Assembly: GCA_964540005.1 (NCBI GenBank)
Contig: CAZILN010000328.1
Span: 1 to 9,741 of the forward strand
Source of the DNA: CAZILN01 sp964540005
GTDB lineage: Bacteria; Bacteroidota; Bacteroidia; Bacteroidales; SM23-62
Direction: 5' to 3'
DNA: 9,741 bases
Part shown: in pieces, positions 6,261 through 9,741 of the stretch
Position numbering within the stretch: position 1 is the first letter of the stretch
How the letters are laid out: each line of letters opens with the position of its first letter
The notes under the pieces: generated by a model
Told to the model about the DNA's origin: nothing
Databases searched by the model: none
What the model saw: the letters and a program-made list of their open reading frames with translations, nothing else
Program-made: the position numbers and the translations under genes

Positions 6261-7034
6261 TTATGGCTTTATTTTTTGAAACAAACCCATGAGTTTGGTT
6301 TGGAGGATTTCTGAAATTTGTGCTTCATGTTCACCAATTGGTTTAACAGGAATCAAATCAATAACTTCGCTGTTACTTAATCCCGAATTGTAGAACAGAT
6401 TAATAGCAGCCAATAAAGTCTCCTGTATCGCTTTTCTGCTTTCCAACTCGTTTAATCCCATCTGCACCCCAAGGTGTTGCATTTCTTCCCATTGAAACCA
6501 AAAGTAAGTTGGTAACATGGCTGAGACCATTGCATAAGCCTCCAGTTTTGATTCTTCCACTTCGAATGTATTTCCCAATAATGATAGCATTTCAAACAGG
6601 GTTTGTTTTTCAGACATAGTATATTCAGAAGAGAAGCAAACAGGATTATAGCCTTCATTGATGTATGAAGTGGCATTGGGAATCATGCGTGCAATATTCC
6701 TGGATGATAGTTTTGAGACAATTTTTTCGATGCTGATTTTCGGTGCTAATGAAATCACTTGTGTTGTCTGAGAAACAGTGTCTTTGATTTGTTCCAAGGT
6801 CTCCATAATTACAGGAGGGTGCAAGGCAATAAAAACAATTTCCTGTTTTGCTGCCTCCATGCATGAATCAGACGTTTGAATTTTCGGGAACTGTGTTTTG
6901 AGTGCATTCAGGACTTCTGGATTGGTATCGCTTACCAATACCGATGAGAAATCTGTTGTCTTGTTTTCCAAGGCTTGTAGAAAAATTTTAGTAATTCTTC
7001 CGCCACCAATAAAACCGAGTGATTTTGATTTCAT
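6261..7034 (-). CDS. P5CR-like NAD(P)-binding protein, function unknown
   Basis: The 257-residue protein has the architecture of pyrroline-5-carboxylate reductase (ProC). An N-terminal Rossmann domain starts GFIGGGRITK (7-16). The equivalent of the ProC MPN motif is RMIPNATS (116-123). A C-terminal helical dimerisation region follows, with AMLPTYFWF (172-180) and GVQMGL (189-194), which correspond to GPAYVF and AGVxMGL of ProC. The usual TSPGGTT catalytic stretch of ProC is replaced by IPVKPIGEHE (228-237). It is therefore probably not a proline-biosynthesis enzyme but a relative that reduces or oxidises another substrate with NAD(P)H. No signal peptide is seen, so it should be cytoplasmic. 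It sits inside the arsenic operon, three bases before the thioredoxin-fold gene, which argues for a role in the same process. A specific reaction cannot be named. Confidence 0.8.
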   Translation of the reverse strand: MKSKSLGFIGGGRITKIFLQALENKTTDFSSVLVSDTNPEVLNALKTQFPKIQTSDSCMEAAKQEIVFIALHPPVIMETLEQIKDTVSQTTQVISLAPKISIEKIVSKLSSRNIARMIPNATSYINEGYNPVCFSSEYTMSEKQTLFEMLSLLGNTFEVEESKLEAYAMVSAMLPTYFWFQWEEMQHLGVQMGLNELESRKAIQETLLAAINLFYNSGLSNSEVIDLIPVKPIGEHEAQISEILQTKLMGLFQKIKP

Positions 7035-7070
7035 GATTTAAATTATCAGGTTAATAAATGATTTCGGCTT

Positions 7071-7904
7071 TTATTCCTTCATTAATTTGTAATGGATATC
7101 TGAAAAAACACGATGCCCTACCGATTTTGTATGGCATGAGTTACAACTCATTTTAGTGGCTGTATTGTTTACTTTACCTGTGCTACCATGGCATGTTAAA
7201 CAGTTGTTTGCGGCTTCATCGTTATAAACATTGGTAGTATATGAGTCGGTAGAAATTTCATTGAGTGCTATGACAACTTTTTTTACTACATCACTGGTCA
7301 TTCTTCTACATCTTTCTTTCCGTTCGTTACTACTGACTTTAAATCCTGAAGTTTTGCACCAATTCGTATTTGATGCATGACACAAGACTGATAGTGAAAC
7401 ACTCTTGACGGGAATATATTCTGAAGAAGCACTTTGCGGGTTGAAAGCAGGCAATGGTTCTTGTTCATACCATCGGAAAACATCGGCTATCATACTATCC
7501 CGAACGCCTTTATCAGTTACAAGTAAACCAATGACTGCTGCTGCCCCATTTAGCGTACCGCATATAGAACCATAACCTCCAACGCCTCCATGACCATATT
7601 TAAATAAATGAATGGGAAAAGACTTATATGGTTCACCAATTTTTTCACCCAACTGAGAAATAATACTCTTTGCCATTGCATACATACAACTGCCTTCAGG
7701 ATAATATGTATAAGCCAATTCGGCAGTAAGGTCTGGGTCAAGCGGGGAATATGCCCAGTCATCTTCATCTGGTTTGTAATCCAGTCTGTGAGGCTCGTTA
7801 TCAAACACAATTTCAGGTTTGAATGCATTTGTTAAGGTCAGAAGTCCTGCTCCACCTCCAACAACAACACCTGCTGCTACTTTCATTGCTTTACGTCTAT
7901 TCAT
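7071..7904 (-). CDS. Tat-exported split-Soret-type cytochrome c (C_GCAxxG_C_C family)
   Basis: The 277-residue precursor starts MNRRKAMK followed by a glycine- and alanine-rich hydrophobic stretch (9-27), which fits a twin-arginine (Tat) signal. Two c-type heme motifs lie near the C-terminus: CLTCH (235-239) and CNSCH (254-258). The middle resembles the split-Soret cytochrome c of Desulfovibrio, with GGYGSICGTLNGAAAVIGL (109-127) as the clearest match; this part belongs to the C_GCAxxG_C_C redox family. Further cysteines at 73, 115, 175, 183 and 199 could bind an extra iron or iron-sulfur centre, as reported for the Desulfovibrio protein. Export through Tat, instead of Sec, is consistent with a cofactor inserted before transport. 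Its substrate is unknown. Inferred role: periplasmic electron carrier or reductase in the arsenic operon. It lies 36 bases before the P5CR-like gene and 47 after the permease. Confidence 0.85.
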   Translation of the reverse strand: MNRRKAMKVAAGVVVGGGAGLLTLTNAFKPEIVFDNEPHRLDYKPDEDDWAYSPLDPDLTAELAYTYYPEGSCMYAMAKSIISQLGEKIGEPYKSFPIHLFKYGHGGVGGYGSICGTLNGAAAVIGLLVTDKGVRDSMIADVFRWYEQEPLPAFNPQSASSEYIPVKSVSLSVLCHASNTNWCKTSGFKVSSNERKERCRRMTSDVVKKVVIALNEISTDSYTTNVYNDEAANNCLTCHGSTGKVNNTATKMSCNSCHTKSVGHRVFSDIHYKLMKE

Positions 7905-7951
7905 ATCTATTTATTTGGATGAATACCATGATTCACATTGATATTAATTAG

Positions 7952-9007
7952 TTAGAGGAAATAGTTAAAAATAAACCCTACCAATACAATTCCAATCGCA
8001 ACTATTCCTACGAAAACAGTTATAAGTTGCCATTTCAGCACTTTCTTCAGAATAATGATTTCAGGAAGTGATAAGGCAATTACAGACATCATAAACGCCA
8101 ATGCTGTACCCAGTGATACTCCTTTTTCAATTAATACGCTGACAATAGGAATTACTCCAGCAGCATTGGAATACATTGGAATACCCATGAGAATGGCTAT
8201 GGGAACTCCATACCAATTATCCTTCCCTAAAAGTGAGCCGAGAAAATCTTCGGGAACATAACCATGTGCTCCAGCACCAACAGCAATACCAATAACAATG
8301 AAAATCCATATCTTTCCTACGATTTCTTTTACTGATTCATATCCTGCCCGAATACGTTCATGAAAAACAGGTTTAGATTCTATTTCGTTTTGGTGACTGG
8401 CTTTAACTTTATATACCCATTCTGCAACATACTTTTCCAAACCAAGTTTACCAATTAACCAACCTGATAAAATAGCAATTGTAAGACCAGTTCCCACATA
8501 AATTATAGCAACTTTCCACCCAAAAAGTCCGACCAATAATACCAATGCAACTTCATTAATCATTGGTGCAGCAATCAGAAATGAAAAGGTTACACCTAAA
8601 GGAACTCCTGCTTCCACAAACCCAAGAAACAGTGGTATTGCTGAACAAGAACAAAAAGGGGTAATGATACCAAGTAGAGATGCTAAAATATTACCTGTGA
8701 ATAGTGATTTCCCTTCCAGTATCTTTCTTGTTTTTTCAGGAGTGAAATATGTTCGTAATATGCCAACCCCAAAAATAATGAGTACCAGCAACAGCATTAC
8801 TTTAGGCACTTCGAAAATAAAGAACCTAATGGCTTCGGTAAGGTGTTTACCAGAAGTCATTCTGAAAATGTTGTCAATAACGAAATCGGCAAAGGGTTGG
8901 AGATTTAAGTATAGTATTATCCATAGAGGGAGTAGCATGGCAGGGATTAACCAACCATTCAGGTTTCTATTTAGTAAAATAAGTTTCTGTTTCATTTCTT
9001 TATCCAT
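7952..9007 (-). CDS. Permease of the DUF318/SO_0444 type with CSC motif (probable metalloid or organoarsenical exporter)
   Basis: The 351-residue membrane protein has about nine hydrophobic segments (roughly 18-36, 66-85, 102-125, 133-160, 165-186, 233-252, 268-290, 298-318, 328-349), with a charged loop at about 195-230. The family motif is TPFCSCSAIPLFLGF (116-130), with cysteines C119 and C121 in a membrane segment. The family (PF03773, UPF0718) includes ArsP, which exports trivalent organoarsenicals, and SO_0444-type proteins linked to metal efflux. In the second half the matching place reads GIPMYSNAAGVIPI (275-288) and has no cysteine, so only one cysteine pair is present. Operon context favours an arsenic species other than the arsenite handled by Acr3, but this is inference; copper or zinc cannot be excluded. 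It starts 39 bases after the CcdA-like gene. Confidence 0.85.
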   Translation of the reverse strand: MDKEMKQKLILLNRNLNGWLIPAMLLPLWIILYLNLQPFADFVIDNIFRMTSGKHLTEAIRFFIFEVPKVMLLLVLIIFGVGILRTYFTPEKTRKILEGKSLFTGNILASLLGIITPFCSCSAIPLFLGFVEAGVPLGVTFSFLIAAPMINEVALVLLVGLFGWKVAIIYVGTGLTIAILSGWLIGKLGLEKYVAEWVYKVKASHQNEIESKPVFHERIRAGYESVKEIVGKIWIFIVIGIAVGAGAHGYVPEDFLGSLLGKDNWYGVPIAILMGIPMYSNAAGVIPIVSVLIEKGVSLGTALAFMMSVIALSLPEIIILKKVLKWQLITVFVGIVAIGIVLVGFIFNYFL

Positions 9008-9046
9008 TCCTATTCGTAATAAAACGAACAGTATTACTAAATTTTT

Positions 9047-9741
9047 TTACAGATAGATTGTAAAAATATAGTACCCTCCCACCACGATAAACAAAACTGC
9101 AACTAAGCGTCTGAACCATAGTTCAAAGGTTTTTAACTTATTATATACGCTGCCGATTGACCCCACACTAAAAGCAATGAGCCATGCAAAAATTATCACA
9201 GGGATTCCAGTTGCAATGGCAAATATTATGGGTAAGTACAAACCACTTGCACTGCTAATTGTCATTGGCATTAGCATCCCAAAATAGAGTACACCACTGT
9301 AAGGGCAAAAAGCCAATGCGAAAACAACACCGAGCAAAAGCACACTCCAAAATCCACTGTTCGATTTGTTTTCCATTTTTTCGGTCAATGAACCAATCCC
9401 AAGGATTTTAAGATTTAATACTCCAAGCATGAAAAGACCGATAATTATTAAAAGCGGTCCTAACAGTTTCTCACCCCATTTCTGAAAGAATCCTGCAAAC
9501 TCGAACTGGCTTGCTCCAAAAAAGAAAAGCAAGCCAATTGTGGTGTATGATATTGCACGTCCCAAAGTATAAATCAAACCATTAACAAATACCTTGCGCT
9601 GGCTTACAATATCTTTACTTAAATATCCGATTGCCGTTATGTTGGTTGCCAATGGGCAGGGACTTATGGCTGTCATAAGTCCCAGTATAAAAGCCGTTAA
9701 TATTGGGAACTGTGAGGTTTCCAGAAAATTTTGTAATACCT
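9047..9741 (-). CDS. ArsG/CcdA-like membrane protein (5' end outside window)
   Basis: The frame stops at 9047-9049 and stays open to the edge of the window, giving 230 visible residues. An ATG at 9674-9676 is internal: the 21 codons before it continue a sensible membrane segment (FPILTAFILGLMTAISPCPL), so the true start lies further right. The protein has about six membrane segments and the two hallmark cysteines of the CcdA/DsbD core: SPCPLATN (cysteine codon 9656-9658) and AFCPYSG (cysteine codon 9305-9307). Such proteins pass electrons from cytoplasmic thioredoxin to periplasmic thiols. A branch of the family is annotated as the ArsG aromatic-arsenical efflux permease, and the sequence style fits that branch. 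Whether it moves electrons or arsenicals cannot be told from sequence. It is the first operon gene visible; an ArsF-like partner or a regulator may lie upstream. Confidence 0.82.
   Translation of the reverse strand, partial: VLQNFLETSQFPILTAFILGLMTAISPCPLATNITAIGYLSKDIVSQRKVFVNGLIYTLGRAISYTTIGLLFFFGASQFEFAGFFQKWGEKLLGPLLIIIGLFMLGVLNLKILGIGSLTEKMENKSNSGFWSVLLLGVVFALAFCPYSGVLYFGMLMPMTISSASGLYLPIIFAIATGIPVIIFAWLIAFSVGSIGSVYNKLKTFELWFRRLVAVLFIVVGGYYIFTIYL

Larger units (their letters stand above)
4233..9741. other. Putative arsenic resistance island (right end outside window)
   Basis: From about 4233 rightwards, gene content and base composition change together. Hand counts of 60-base samples give about 33-38% GC for most samples on this side (one of five was 48%), against about 48-57% on the left side. 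All seven genes form one leftward operon with gaps of 3 to 47 bases and a coherent arsenic theme. The left boundary coincides with the broken yjbQ gene. No integrase, transposase or attachment-site repeat is seen inside the window, so the mechanism of transfer is unknown and the right end is not visible. A mis-joined metagenome assembly would look similar. Confidence 0.5.

Noticed and set aside
6261..7034. proC, proline biosynthesis gene
   Set aside because: The catalytic TSPGGTT segment is not conserved and the gene lies in an arsenic operon; a ProC function is unlikely.
9047..9676. Complete CcdA-like gene starting at the ATG at 9676
   Set aside because: The frame is open to the window edge and the upstream codons complete the first membrane segment, so it is listed as partial.

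Overview
The window looks like chromosome of an anaerobic or facultative member of the Bacteroidota. The evidence is a DUF4301 gene, an indolepyruvate:ferredoxin oxidoreductase alpha subunit of the short type without a ferredoxin tail, mostly absent Shine-Dalgarno sequences, and a beta-barrel protein C-terminus at the left edge. The genus cannot be told from the sequence. All full-length genes lie on the minus strand and read leftwards; only the 36-codon gene end at positions 1-108 is on the plus strand.

Left part (1 to about 4232): higher-GC, ordinary core genome. It holds the end of an outer-membrane beta-barrel gene (+), then on the minus strand a cluster read as iorA, iorB, DUF4301. Upstream of iorA are an intrinsic terminator and the last 52 or so codons of a yjbQ (UPF0047) gene whose front is missing.

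Right part (about 4233 to 9741): AT-rich and different in style. It is one tightly packed minus-strand operon for arsenic handling, read from right to left: an ArsG/CcdA-like membrane protein (start outside the window), a DUF318/SO_0444-type permease with a CSC motif, a Tat-exported split-Soret-type cytochrome c, a P5CR-like NAD(P)-binding protein without the usual catalytic Thr region, a membrane-anchored thioredoxin-fold protein, a thioredoxin-type arsenate reductase (ArsC) and an Acr3 arsenite exporter. ArsC and Acr3 form the familiar pair that reduces arsenate and exports arsenite. The other five suggest an added envelope redox arm: electrons could pass through the CcdA-like protein to the periplasmic thioredoxin domain and on to the cytochrome, with a second exporter for another arsenic species or metal. 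This combination is the main candidate for an under-described system here.

The join between the two parts falls inside yjbQ. The arsenic operon ends 81 bases before the first recognisable yjbQ codon, and GC content changes at the same place. The simplest reading is that an arsenic island entered, or replaced, the 5' part of yjbQ; the operon's transcript may now end at the old yjbQ terminator. No transposase, integrase, tRNA, CRISPR array or ArsR-type regulator is visible in the window.
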